Positions 24,318-32,244 of a stretch of DNA of 64,000 nucleotides are shown piece after piece. The stretch is from UBA2377 sp964525935 (GTDB lineage: Bacteria; Verrucomicrobiota; Verrucomicrobiia; Opitutales; Opitutaceae). Each line of letters opens with the position of its first letter. The first letter of the stretch is position 1. Made by a program: the position numbers and the translations under genes. Below the pieces are notes generated by a model, which was not told where the DNA came from, searched no databases, and worked only from the letters and a program-made list of their open reading frames with translations. Location of the stretch: NCBI GenBank assembly GCA_964525935.1, contig CAZGJZ010000007.1, positions 285,850 to 349,849 on the forward strand. Direction: 5' to 3'.

Positions 24318-24776
24318 ATGCGCTGCCCTAAGTGCACATCCATCGAGGACAAAGTCATCGACTCCCGCATCAGCCGCGAAGGCAGCACCATCCGCCGCCG
24401 GCGTGAGTGCCTGGAGTGCGGCCACCGCTACAGCACCACCGAGGCACTGCTCCGCGATGGCATGATCGTCATCAAGCGCGATGGACGCCGCGAAGACTTT
24501 GATCGCGCCAAGCTCGTGCACGCCGTGCGCGCCGCCTGCCACAAGCGCCCCATCGACATCGAGCAAGTCAGCATGCTCGTCGACGACGTCATCGACGCGC
24601 TCGAAGCCCAGTTTGAAGGCGACATTCCCTCGAGCGCCATCGGCGAAGGCGTGATGCAGCGCCTCCGCGCCATGGACCAAGTCGCTTACGTCCGCTTCGC
24701 CAGCGTCTACAAGGAATTCCGCGACGTGTCGGAGTTCATGCAGGAAATCAGCACGCTCCCGAAGCCGAAGAAATGA
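24318..24776 (+). CDS. nrdR: Transcriptional repressor NrdR
   Basis: 152 residues. The N-terminal zinc ribbon has MRCPKC and ECLECGHRYST. It is followed by an ATP-cone (LLRDGMIVIKRDGRREDFDRAKLVHAV) that senses ATP/dATP. NrdR represses ribonucleotide reductase genes by binding NrdR boxes. The late helix QVAYVRFASVYKEFRDVSEFM is typical. It overlaps the next gene by four bases (ATGA), suggesting coupled translation. Confidence 0.97.
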   Translation: MRCPKCTSIEDKVIDSRISREGSTIRRRRECLECGHRYSTTEALLRDGMIVIKRDGRREDFDRAKLVHAVRAACHKRPIDIEQVSMLVDDVIDALEAQFEGDIPSSAIGEGVMQRLRAMDQVAYVRFASVYKEFRDVSEFMQEISTLPKPKK

Positions 24777-25276
24777 CGCCCGACCGCAACGACCTGCGCC
24801 GGCTCCATTTCATCAACGCCCTCTTCGCCCACGTCACCGGCCACGACCTCTACCTCGCCGACCAGATCAAGGCCGCGATCACGTTCAGTCTGGCGGAACT
24901 GGAAACACAGACGGCGGAGCACCCGGAGTTTGCCGCCAAATACGACACCGCGTTCAACGCCGCCGCCGCCAATCTGCTCGGCCAAGCCTTCGCCCACCTG
25001 CCCGCGCACGGGTTTTACCACTGGGACGCCGCCCGCACGCCGACCTCGGCCACGCCACTCTTTGCCCGTGACGAGATCATGACCGGCCTCAAGCAACTCG
25101 CCACCTACCGCGAGTCCACGCTCCTAGTCACCAATCTCCGTCCCGCACTTATCCCGCCGGAAAAACGCGCCACCGCCCGCCGCCTCCGCGAATACGACGA
25201 CGCCCTCGCCTTCATCCGCGAACTCGCCGCCGCCCGCACCACCCCCAGCGCCAACCTGCAGCTGCTATTTCTTTGA
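24773..25276 (+). CDS. Hypothetical protein coupled to nrdR
   Basis: 167 residues, not recognised. It starts MTPDRNDLRRLHFINALF, has no signal peptide or membrane segment and looks mostly helical, with a Phe/Tyr- and Ala-rich middle (FAHLPAHGFYHWDAA) and an arginine-rich helix near the end (PEKRATARRLREYDDALAF). The start codon overlaps the nrdR stop, so it is made with NrdR. Codon use matches its neighbours, which supports a real gene. A long inverted repeat follows its stop. Confidence 0.75.
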   Translation: MTPDRNDLRRLHFINALFAHVTGHDLYLADQIKAAITFSLAELETQTAEHPEFAAKYDTAFNAAAANLLGQAFAHLPAHGFYHWDAARTPTSATPLFARDEIMTGLKQLATYRESTLLVTNLRPALIPPEKRATARRLREYDDALAFIRELAAARTTPSANLQLLFL

Positions 25277-25281
25277 TGAGA

Positions 25282-25355
25282 AATGTGGAACTCAGGAAAG
25301 CTGGAATAATACCGGATCAAAAATAAGCTCCTAGCCGTTTCCTGATTTCCACATT
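25282..25355. repeat. 17-bp inverted repeat covering the HIT gene leader
   Basis: AATGTGGAACTCAGGAA (25282-25298) and TTCCTGATTTCCACATT (25339-25355) are complementary at 16 of 17 positions. The right arm ends two bases before the HIT start codon, so a folded leader would bury the ribosome-entry region. No ordinary Shine-Dalgarno sequence is visible there. Confidence 0.65.
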
Positions 25356-25357
25356 CC

Positions 25358-25699
25358 ATGGCCAAGACGATCTTCCAAAAAATCATCGACCGCGAAATCC
25401 CCGCCAAGATCGTCCACGAGGACGTTCTTTGTCTCGCGATCCACGACATCCAGCCACAGGCGCCCGTGCACGTGCTCATCTTCCCGAAGCAGCTCATCGT
25501 CCGTCTCAACGAAGCCGCCCCCGCCGACCAAGCTCTCCTCGGCCACCTGTTGCTCACGGCGCAGACTATCGCCAAAACGCTCAACCTCGCCGCCGGCTAT
25601 CGCATCGTGATCAACAACGGCCCACATGGCGGTGAATCCGTCCCGCACCTGCACGTCCACCTCCTCGGCGGCCGCCAGCTCAGCTGGCCCCCGGGTTAA
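25358..25699 (+). CDS. HIT-family nucleotide-binding/hydrolase protein (HinT-like)
   Basis: 113 residues. N-terminal TIFQKIIDREIPAKIVHED and the histidine triad in SVPHLHVHLLGGR identify the HINT branch, which cleaves nucleoside phosphoramidates and adenylated amines in the cytoplasm. The C-terminal RQLSWPPG is the usual ending. It is the last gene of a rightward run and meets the leftward araC-like gene after two bases. Confidence 0.95.
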   Translation: MAKTIFQKIIDREIPAKIVHEDVLCLAIHDIQPQAPVHVLIFPKQLIVRLNEAAPADQALLGHLLLTAQTIAKTLNLAAGYRIVINNGPHGGESVPHLHVHLLGGRQLSWPPG

Positions 25700-25701
25700 G
25701 C

Positions 25702-26559
25702 TTAAGGTTTTCCACCGGCTACATGCAGTTGCCGGTAGGCGCGGGCCTCCATGCCGGTGAAGCTGCGGAAGACTCGCGCGAAATACTGGCTCGAGCCGAA
25801 ACCACAGCCGAACGCGATATCGGTCACCGAGGTCTCCGTCGTTTTTAGCAAGGCCTTCGCCCGATCCACGCGCAAGCGGTTCACCAGTGTCAGCGGACTG
25901 TCGCCGCTCATCTGCCGGCAGAGTGTCGCGAAACGTGACCGGCCCAAACCGCACCGCCGCGCCATGGCCTCCAAGGTCCATGTCTCGTCGCAGCGCGCGC
26001 GCAGTTCGGCGATGAATGCGGTCACGCGCCGCGCCGAAGCCGCTTCGGTCTGGTTCCGTGCATCACTTGAGCGGATGCAGCGCACGAGTTCGATCACCGC
26101 CAACCGGGCGAGAGCCGCCATGTATTTCTCGCCGTGAGTGCCGGGATGATTGAGTTCCTCCACCAGCGTGGTCACCAGCCAGGCCATGCGTGGCGTCGCC
26201 CGGTAGCAGTGCCGGTCGTCTCGCGTGAGCAATGCGCTGATCTCCCGTGCCTCGGCGGGCGTGATGCCAAAGTCCGGGTGAAACCCAAAGCGCTGGCGCG
26301 GCCGGTCGATGCGCCCCACCAGCCCGAGTTGCACCCAATGCCAATAGTGGCCGGGCTCAAATTCGTCCACGCTCCCGTGTGTTTCCCATGGCAGAGAGAA
26401 ATAAACCGAACCCGCCGTCACGCGTTCGACGCGTCCTTCCGCGTGCCAGTTCAGCGCGCCTTTTTCCAAGAAAATGATCTCCAACCCTTGGTCGCGGTGA
26501 GTGATGAGAGTGCGGGCGCTGCCGCGACCGTAGCGCAGGATGCTTTTCACGATGTGCAC
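25702..26559 (-). CDS. AraC-family transcriptional regulator
   Basis: 285 residues. An N-terminal cupin-like sensor domain (LEIIFLEKGALNWHAEG, SVYFSLPWETHG) binds an unknown ligand, likely a sugar. The C-terminal double helix-turn-helix is complete: TLEAMARRCGLGRSRFATLCRQ, then SVTDIAFGCGFGSSQYFARVFR, each within the last 100 residues. It is divergent from the phytanoyl-CoA-dioxygenase-like gene with a 68-bp gap, so it probably regulates that gene and perhaps the GH172-type gene beyond. Confidence 0.92.
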   Translation of the reverse strand: MHIVKSILRYGRGSARTLITHRDQGLEIIFLEKGALNWHAEGRVERVTAGSVYFSLPWETHGSVDEFEPGHYWHWVQLGLVGRIDRPRQRFGFHPDFGITPAEAREISALLTRDDRHCYRATPRMAWLVTTLVEELNHPGTHGEKYMAALARLAVIELVRCIRSSDARNQTEAASARRVTAFIAELRARCDETWTLEAMARRCGLGRSRFATLCRQMSGDSPLTLVNRLRVDRAKALLKTTETSVTDIAFGCGFGSSQYFARVFRSFTGMEARAYRQLHVAGGKP

Positions 26560-26627
26560 GATTTGCCACTGCCCAAGGTTGAACGCAAGTCCGGCGCCGC
26601 TCTGCTACAGTGCCGCGTCCCCAACCC

Positions 26628-27449
26628 ATGAAACTTACCCCCACCCAGATCGAGAGCTTCCGCCGCCGCGGCTGCGTCGCCGTCCCCGGCTTCTTCAACG
26701 CCGCCGAGACGGCCGCGCTCCAGGCCGACATCGCCCGGCTCAAGCGCAACGGCTTCCTCCGCAATGTCGCCACAACCGGTGACGGCAAGACGCCCGCCAC
26801 CGACAAGCAAAACCTGCAGCTCTGCCCGGCGAATTTCTACAGCACCCTCATCCGCGCCCTGCCCTTCGCCCCTAAGGTGATCGATGCCGTCACCGCGCTC
26901 CTCGGCCCCGTGGTCACCCTGCACCTCGACCAGATTTTTCTGAAACCCGGCAAGACCGGGATGGGCACCGCCTGGCACCAGGACAACGCCTACTTCAAAA
27001 TCCCCAAACCGCTTCGCGGCACCGCCATGTGGATCGCCATCCACGACGCCACCATCGCCAATGGCACCATGCGCGTCATGCCCAATTCGTGGGAAACCCT
27101 CCTGCCGCACCAGCGCGACGGCAACAGCGACCACCACATCCGCTGCTACCCCGACGAGACCAAGGCCGAGACTATCGAACTCAAGGCCGGCAGCGTGCTC
27201 TTCTTCTGCTACGGCACGCCCCATTGCACCGGCGACAACACCACCGATCACGAACGTGCCGGTCTCGCCTACCATTTTCTTTGCGACGACCAGACTGACG
27301 ACAGTTTTTATACCACCGGTCGCATCGGCAACCCGCGCCCGCACCTCACCGGCCCCAAGGCCACGGGCGGACTCGAGGAATACGGTGCCGTCATCGCCGG
27401 TACCTGGGACACCGAAGTAGCTCAAGCAGCTAAAGCCGGGAAGAACTGA
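26628..27449 (+). CDS. Phytanoyl-CoA dioxygenase (PhyH) family protein
   Basis: 273 residues, Fe(II)/2-oxoglutarate-dependent. The iron motif is in TAWHQDNAYFK (HxD) with a distal His in YGTPHCTGDNT; the arginine for 2-oxoglutarate is probably in HERAGLAYHF. The N-terminal FRRRGCVAVPGFFNAAE is family-typical. ATG 26628 fits this N-terminus. It is only distantly similar to the window's other PhyH protein at 7910-8917. Divergent from an AraC regulator, which points to induction by a small carbon source. Substrate unknown. Confidence 0.87.
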   Translation: MKLTPTQIESFRRRGCVAVPGFFNAAETAALQADIARLKRNGFLRNVATTGDGKTPATDKQNLQLCPANFYSTLIRALPFAPKVIDAVTALLGPVVTLHLDQIFLKPGKTGMGTAWHQDNAYFKIPKPLRGTAMWIAIHDATIANGTMRVMPNSWETLLPHQRDGNSDHHIRCYPDETKAETIELKAGSVLFFCYGTPHCTGDNTTDHERAGLAYHFLCDDQTDDSFYTTGRIGNPRPHLTGPKATGGLEEYGAVIAGTWDTEVAQAAKAGKN

Positions 27450-27457
27450 TTAATTGT

Positions 27458-27483
27458 AGGGCGGGGTCTCCGAACCCCGCCCT
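27458..27483. terminator. Bidirectional hairpin between convergent genes
   Basis: AGGGCGGGGT (27458-27467) pairs perfectly with ACCCCGCCCT (27474-27483), between the PhyH-like stop and the GH172 stop. The same AGGGCG theme occurs in the 7861-7891 hairpin. Confidence 0.7.
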
Positions 27484-27486
27484 GTA

Positions 27487-28581
27487 TTACACGATCTCGC
27501 GCGTCTCGCGATCCGGCAGCGGCGGGAACCGCGTGCCGGGTAGCGTCTGATACCAATACGCCACCGAGGCCAGATCGTCCTGCAACGCATGGTAGCGCGG
27601 ATTCGGCAGGCCCAGTTCCTTCCAGCCGAGGTCACGCCAACCCAACGCCTGGATGGTGATACGCAGGTCGCTTTTGAAAAACACCGGATCCTGCGTGTGA
27701 AACCGATACATCGTCATCCGCGCGCCAGCCTGGCCGGACTTTCCGACCACGTGCTGAAACCCAAAGGAGGGCGATGAGAAATTGCTCTCATCGTAGCACC
27801 ACGCGCCGCCGAAATAATCCTCGGTGCCCGTGCCGCAAATCGTCGGCCACTCACGGTCGCCATCGAGATACATCTTAATCTCACCCTCGCCCCACCAACC
27901 CGAGCAGTTCTGCTGCCAGCTCATGAAGGTGCCGACGTAGTGTCCGTGTCCACGCACGCCGTCGAGGATGGTGTAAACCTCCTTGTAAGGGACGGGATTG
28001 GTGCGCCTGAACTGCGCGTGAAAATACAGGCAATCCGCCGGCACTGCTTCGAGCGTGTAGTTGATCGTGTAGAAGAAATGCGCGATGTCGGCCGCCGAGT
28101 CATTGTGCACCGTGATGCGCGCGTGCTTCGCAAACGGCATCGCAAAGAAACAGTTCATCCCGCCCTTGGGGTTCACGTTGATCGGCAGCGCGTTGATATT
28201 CTGGTCGCGGTTCCATGACTGGCAGAAGAAGTCGCCGATCGGACATTCCACCGACGGATGCTCCTGTCCGTCCCAGTAAATCCGCAGGATCACCTGCCGC
28301 CGCAACCGCTGATCAAAGGTCATCCACATGTGGCGGACGATACCCGGGCCGGCGTGGTCCATCAGCGTAAGCGTCTGGCCGGATTTGAGCGGCAGGCACG
28401 GCGAAATTTTCCAGCCGCGGCCGAGGTGGATCGCCTGCTCCCACGCGCCGGGCGTGAGCGAGGTTTCCTTGGTCGCCATGCCGCCCGCGCCTTTTTCGCC
28501 GCGATAGTTTTCGGCCGAGAGTGAGCGCGACTCCGCCTGTCGCTTGAGAAATAGATTCGAGAGATCGATGGAGGGGTTCAT
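27487..28581 (-). CDS. DUF2961 (GH172-type) protein
   Basis: 364 residues. DUF2961 hallmarks are present: DHAGPGIVRHMWMTF, the LRIYWDGQEHPSVECPIGDFF region, GMNCFFAMPF, and GWWGEGEIKMYLDGD followed by PTICGTGTEDYFGGAW. Characterised GH172 enzymes act on fructofuranose or arabinofuranose linkages, with catalytic acids in this last block. No signal peptide is seen, so it may be cytoplasmic. Its location beside an AraC regulator and a PhyH enzyme suggests a small carbohydrate locus. Confidence 0.88.
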   Translation of the reverse strand: MNPSIDLSNLFLKRQAESRSLSAENYRGEKGAGGMATKETSLTPGAWEQAIHLGRGWKISPCLPLKSGQTLTLMDHAGPGIVRHMWMTFDQRLRRQVILRIYWDGQEHPSVECPIGDFFCQSWNRDQNINALPINVNPKGGMNCFFAMPFAKHARITVHNDSAADIAHFFYTINYTLEAVPADCLYFHAQFRRTNPVPYKEVYTILDGVRGHGHYVGTFMSWQQNCSGWWGEGEIKMYLDGDREWPTICGTGTEDYFGGAWCYDESNFSSPSFGFQHVVGKSGQAGARMTMYRFHTQDPVFFKSDLRITIQALGWRDLGWKELGLPNPRYHALQDDLASVAYWYQTLPGTRFPPLPDRETREIV

Positions 28582-28590
28582 GGGATAAAA

Positions 28591-29736
28591 TCAGGTGCGT
28601 GCTTCAAACATACCGTCCGCCCGTTTGGCGAGACGGCGCTTGAGTTCGAGCATCATCAAGGTGGACGAAAGTTCGCCGACCGGCAATCCGGTCCGGCCTG
28701 CCAGTGCGTCGAGCGCGAGGATCGCTCCGCCGCGGAAGCACTCCAGCACTGCCGCCTCCTTCTCACTGAGCCCACCGGCTGTCAGGGGACTCGTGGACGG
28801 CTCCGACAGGCTGCCGGCTTCCTTCGGCGGAATCGGCTGCGGACGCAGGCCATCGAGGTAGCTCAGCTCAGAAAGAATGTCGTCCACGCCGGTCAGCAGC
28901 GTGGCGCCGTCGCGGATAAGCTGGTGGCAACCCGCGCTCGTGTTCTGGTCGATCCGCCCCGGCACCGCAAAGATCAGCCGGCCTTGTTCGCCTGCAAAGC
29001 GCGCGGTGATCATCGAGCCGCCGCTCACATCGGTCTCGACCACGACCACGGCCTCACACATGCCGGCGACCACGCGATTGCGCATCGGAAAACTTTGCCG
29101 GTCCGCGCGCCGGCCAAACGGAAACTCCGATAAAATCGCGCCTTCGGCCTCGATGCGGCGGTAGAGCGCCAGGTTTTCCGGCGGATAAACGATGTCGATG
29201 CCACAACCCAACACCGCCGCGGTCTTGCCTCCGACCGAGAGCGCGCCCTCGTGCGCCTCGGTGTCGATGCCGCGAGCCAACCCGCTGATAATACAAAAGC
29301 CCAGCCGGGCGAGATCAGCGCCGAGTTTTTTCGCCACGCTCTGACCGTAGAGCGTCGTCCGCCGGCTGCCCACAATGGCGATGCACGGCTGGGCAAAATC
29401 GTAGCTGCCCTTGCGATAGAGTCCGATCGGCGGGTCGTTGATTTCCTTCAGCAGCCGCGGATAGCCCGCATCGCGCGTGGCAACAAAGGTCGTCGCCGCC
29501 TTCGCCATCCGCTCTTCCTCACGGGCGAGGTCAAAGTGCTCGCGCCAGTTCGCAATCGTCGCGCTGATCACCGGACCCACGCCTTGCACGGATTCCAACT
29601 GGCGCTTGCTTGCCGTGAAAATCGCCCGCGGATCGCCGCCCAGCTCAGCCAGCAGGCGGTTGAGCGTGATCGGACCGATATTCGGCAACGCGTTTAGAAC
29701 CAGAAACGCCTGCTGCTCAGTCAACTCGCTGCTCAT
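28591..29736 (-). CDS. dprA: DNA-processing protein DprA
   Basis: 381 residues. It loads RecA on incoming single-stranded DNA during natural transformation. An N-terminal helix-hairpin-helix region (LPNIGPITLNRLLAELGGD) is followed by the Rossmann-like core with IVGSRRTTLYG, SGLARGIDTEAHEGAL, TAAVLGCGIDIVYPPEN and FPMRNRVVAGMCEAVVVVE. The C-terminal winged helix (LSEKEAAVLECFRGG...) is present. Presence of dprA suggests, but does not prove, competence. It is a single gene between GH172 and nnr. Confidence 0.95.
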   Translation of the reverse strand: MSSELTEQQAFLVLNALPNIGPITLNRLLAELGGDPRAIFTASKRQLESVQGVGPVISATIANWREHFDLAREEERMAKAATTFVATRDAGYPRLLKEINDPPIGLYRKGSYDFAQPCIAIVGSRRTTLYGQSVAKKLGADLARLGFCIISGLARGIDTEAHEGALSVGGKTAAVLGCGIDIVYPPENLALYRRIEAEGAILSEFPFGRRADRQSFPMRNRVVAGMCEAVVVVETDVSGGSMITARFAGEQGRLIFAVPGRIDQNTSAGCHQLIRDGATLLTGVDDILSELSYLDGLRPQPIPPKEAGSLSEPSTSPLTAGGLSEKEAAVLECFRGGAILALDALAGRTGLPVGELSSTLMMLELKRRLAKRADGMFEART

Positions 29737-29792
29737 GGTGAAAACACCCTACGAACGCACATGAGGCTAGCCAGTCCGAAAAGTCCGCCCGG

Positions 29793-31283
29793 CTACGCGT
29801 CCCTGAGGGCCGTGCTCAAAAAATCCAGCACTTGGGTCGTGCGCACTGCCGTCGCACCCTGCGCGCGCGCGAGCGCATCGGCCGCGCATCCGTGCCACGC
29901 AACGCCACGACAGGCCGCGCCCGTCAGATCCTCCGGCGTAAGCGCCAATTGGCTGCCGACAATGCCTGCCAGCAAATCGCCACTGCCGCCACGGGCCAGC
30001 ACCGGACCGCCAAAAAAGCTGTGGTAAAGGGTTTCACCCGCCGCGATCCGTGTGACCGGCCCCTTGAGCACGACCGCCGCGCCTGACGCGCGGGCAAACG
30101 TGCGCAGGTCCGCGCCCGCCGCGATCCGCTCAAATTCCCCTTCGTGCGGCGTCAGCACCAGCGGCGTGCGCGCCGCCCGGAGTGTCTCGGGCAGCAAGGC
30201 ATCGGCATCGAGCACCACGGGGACTTTGGCCGCGCTCAAGATGCGCGAAACCAGTGCAATCGTTTCCTTTTCGCGGCCCAAACCCGGACCAATGACGAGC
30301 GCCGTCGCACGGCTCCAGCGTTCAACCAGAAGATGCTGCCCTTCCAGCGCGAGTCCGCCGGCGGGAGTTTCGGGCCAGCCGACCCAAATCGCCTCGGGGA
30401 CTTGCGCCGCGTAAACCTGCACCAGCGTTTCCGGCACGAAAGCCGTCACCAGCCCGGCGCCGCTTTTCAGTGCGGCCAGCACGGTCATAAGCACCGCGCC
30501 CGGAAAAATCTTCGACCCGCCGAGGATAAAAACATGGCCTTGCCGACGCTTGTCCGTTCGCGGATCGCGCCAGCCTTGCAACGGCGCCAATACCCCGCGC
30601 GTCAACACCCGGTCGGCCGTCGCAGTGAAGTTTGCGTCCTCAAAAAACCCTAGGTCGAGATAGCGCAGGCGCCCGGCGTTGGGCAGAGTTAGCAGCGGCA
30701 CTTTCACTGTGCCGGTCGCGTAGGTGAAATCAGCCCGAAACGCCCCCGCTGCCTCCCACCCGCTGGGCAGGTCCACCGCCGCCCGCAACCGCACCGGCAA
30801 GGCGTTGACTCGCGCCAAAGCTGCTGTCGCCCGCGCATCGAGCGGCGGCCGATATTGAAAACCAAACAGGCCATCGAGACTCAGAGCATAGCTCGTCGCG
30901 AGCGAACGCAACGTGACGACCTCCACCCGATCCGGCGCAGTGTGCTGGAGTTGACGATAAGCCCGCGCCGCGAGCGGCCGAAGTGCCTGCACACCGTAAA
31001 CGAGAAAAACATCCGCCCGCGCTTGGGGAAACCGGCGCAGAACCTCAGCGGCTGCCAGCAGTGCGTCACCGCCATTGTGGCCCTTGCCCGCCATCACCAG
31101 CACGCGTCCGGTCGTGGGGAATCCGCCGATCTCCTCAAAATCACGCAACACCGCTCCGGCCAGAGCCACACCGGCCGCCTGCATGGCCGGCCATTCACGG
31201 ACCTCGTCGCCAGCGAACAGCCGGGCCTCGAGCGCTTTCGCGTCGTCGCAGGATAAAACCGGATGCGCCGCTATCGAAGGCAT
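29793..31283 (-). CDS. nnr: Bifunctional NAD(P)H-hydrate epimerase / ADP-dependent dehydratase
   Basis: 496 residues. It repairs damaged NAD(P)H hydrates. The YjeF-N epimerase domain (about 1-215) includes AGKGHNGGDALLAAE and the AVDLPSGWEAAG region. The carbohydrate-kinase-like dehydratase domain (about 225-496) includes GHVFILGGSK, FPGAVLMTVLAALKSGAGLV, LTPHEGEFERIA and the conserved ARGGSGDLLAGIVG. It ends a likely operon with the upstream membrane protein gene (one-base gap), acpS and pdxJ. Confidence 0.95.
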   Translation of the reverse strand: MPSIAAHPVLSCDDAKALEARLFAGDEVREWPAMQAAGVALAGAVLRDFEEIGGFPTTGRVLVMAGKGHNGGDALLAAAEVLRRFPQARADVFLVYGVQALRPLAARAYRQLQHTAPDRVEVVTLRSLATSYALSLDGLFGFQYRPPLDARATAALARVNALPVRLRAAVDLPSGWEAAGAFRADFTYATGTVKVPLLTLPNAGRLRYLDLGFFEDANFTATADRVLTRGVLAPLQGWRDPRTDKRRQGHVFILGGSKIFPGAVLMTVLAALKSGAGLVTAFVPETLVQVYAAQVPEAIWVGWPETPAGGLALEGQHLLVERWSRATALVIGPGLGREKETIALVSRILSAAKVPVVLDADALLPETLRAARTPLVLTPHEGEFERIAAGADLRTFARASGAAVVLKGPVTRIAAGETLYHSFFGGPVLARGGSGDLLAGIVGSQLALTPEDLTGAACRGVAWHGCAADALARAQGATAVRTTQVLDFLSTALRDA

Positions 31284-31284
31284 G

Positions 31285-31818
31285 TCAGTTGCCGTTACCA
31301 GGCGTGGTTCGCGGTAACGCCGGCCGGGCGAGCGAGTCGGTGATTTCCTTCCAGTTCTCCTTCGATTTCTCCCGCAACCATTCCTGCCGCTGTTCCTCGG
31401 TTTCCGTAAAGAGCAGCGGCGCCTCGCCCTTCAGACCGTGGGTGAGCACCGGACGGGTCAGGCGGTCGATGGAGCGGAAGAAAAAATGTCCGGAAGCGCG
31501 CACGACCTCGTAATAGCGCGAGAATTCCCCTGTGTCGGTATCCCACAAGGCAACTTCGGTGAGATCATTGTCCCACACGGCCTGATTCCCATACATGGCG
31601 AAGACGGCCTCAATTTCCGTGAACGCCGGTTTCGTGGTGGTCACCGTCACCGGGCGCACCGGCACTTCGGGGTCGGACGCCTTGGGATTGGAGGTCGCGG
31701 GTTCGCGCGAGGGCAGCGCCCACACGAAGAGCGCGCCGAGCACGAAGCCCAGCGAAACCCACGAAGGGGTTTTCGAGAGATATTTGGGCGACGGCGGCCT
31801 CGGCTCGTTTTCTTGCAT
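31285..31818 (-). CDS. Membrane-anchored protein of unknown function
   Basis: 177 residues. A short cytoplasmic N-terminus is followed by one membrane helix (WVSLGFVLGALFVWAL, residues 20-35) and a polar, Pro/Thr-rich linker. A soluble domain with FTEIEAVFAMYGNQAVWDND, VALWDTDTGEFSRYYEV and FFFRSIDRLTRPV follows. The family is not recognised. It sits one base from nnr and six bases from acpS in a housekeeping run, and its codon use matches. It may be a Verrucomicrobia-specific envelope protein. Confidence 0.72.
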   Translation of the reverse strand: MQENEPRPPSPKYLSKTPSWVSLGFVLGALFVWALPSREPATSNPKASDPEVPVRPVTVTTTKPAFTEIEAVFAMYGNQAVWDNDLTEVALWDTDTGEFSRYYEVVRASGHFFFRSIDRLTRPVLTHGLKGEAPLLFTETEEQRQEWLREKSKENWKEITDSLARPALPRTTPGNGN

Positions 31819-31824
31819 GGCAAA

Positions 31825-32244
31825 TCAGGCGCGCACGAGGGCGGCCACAGCCATCGCATGCGTTTCAGTGTGGGAAAGCGAGATCAGCACGCCGGTGCCG
31901 CCAACCTCCCGCAACAGGGCCTGTGCTTTTTCGTCGAGCCGCACCAGCGGTTCGTGGCGCGAACCGTGATAGATCGAGACCGACGTCCAGTCGAGATGCG
32001 TGCCGATGCCGGTCGTGAAGGTTTTCGAAACCGCCTCCTTCGCCGCCCAGCGCGCCGCGTAGTGTTTGTGCGGATGCTTGAGCGATGAACAGTAGGCGCG
32101 TTCTTCCTCGGTAAAAACGCGGTTCAGGAAACGGTCGCTATGCCGCTCCAGCACACCATGGATGCGCTCGACCTCAATGAGATCGCAGCCAAGGCCAAGG
32201 AGCACGCCGCCGGGTGGCAGCACGAGATTAAATCCGCCACTCAT
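31825..32244 (-). CDS. acpS: Holo-[acyl-carrier-protein] synthase
   Basis: 139 residues. It attaches 4'-phosphopantetheine to the acyl carrier protein. Signature motifs are GLGCDLIEVERI (metal Asp) and RWAAKEAVSKTF (catalytic Glu/Lys); ISLSHTETHAMAVA is the usual ending. The protein has about a dozen extra residues before GLGCD. Its start overlaps the pdxJ stop by four bases, a pairing (pdxJ-acpS) common in bacteria. Confidence 0.95.
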   Translation of the reverse strand: MSGGFNLVLPPGGVLLGLGCDLIEVERIHGVLERHSDRFLNRVFTEEERAYCSSLKHPHKHYAARWAAKEAVSKTFTTGIGTHLDWTSVSIYHGSRHEPLVRLDEKAQALLREVGGTGVLISLSHTETHAMAVAALVRA

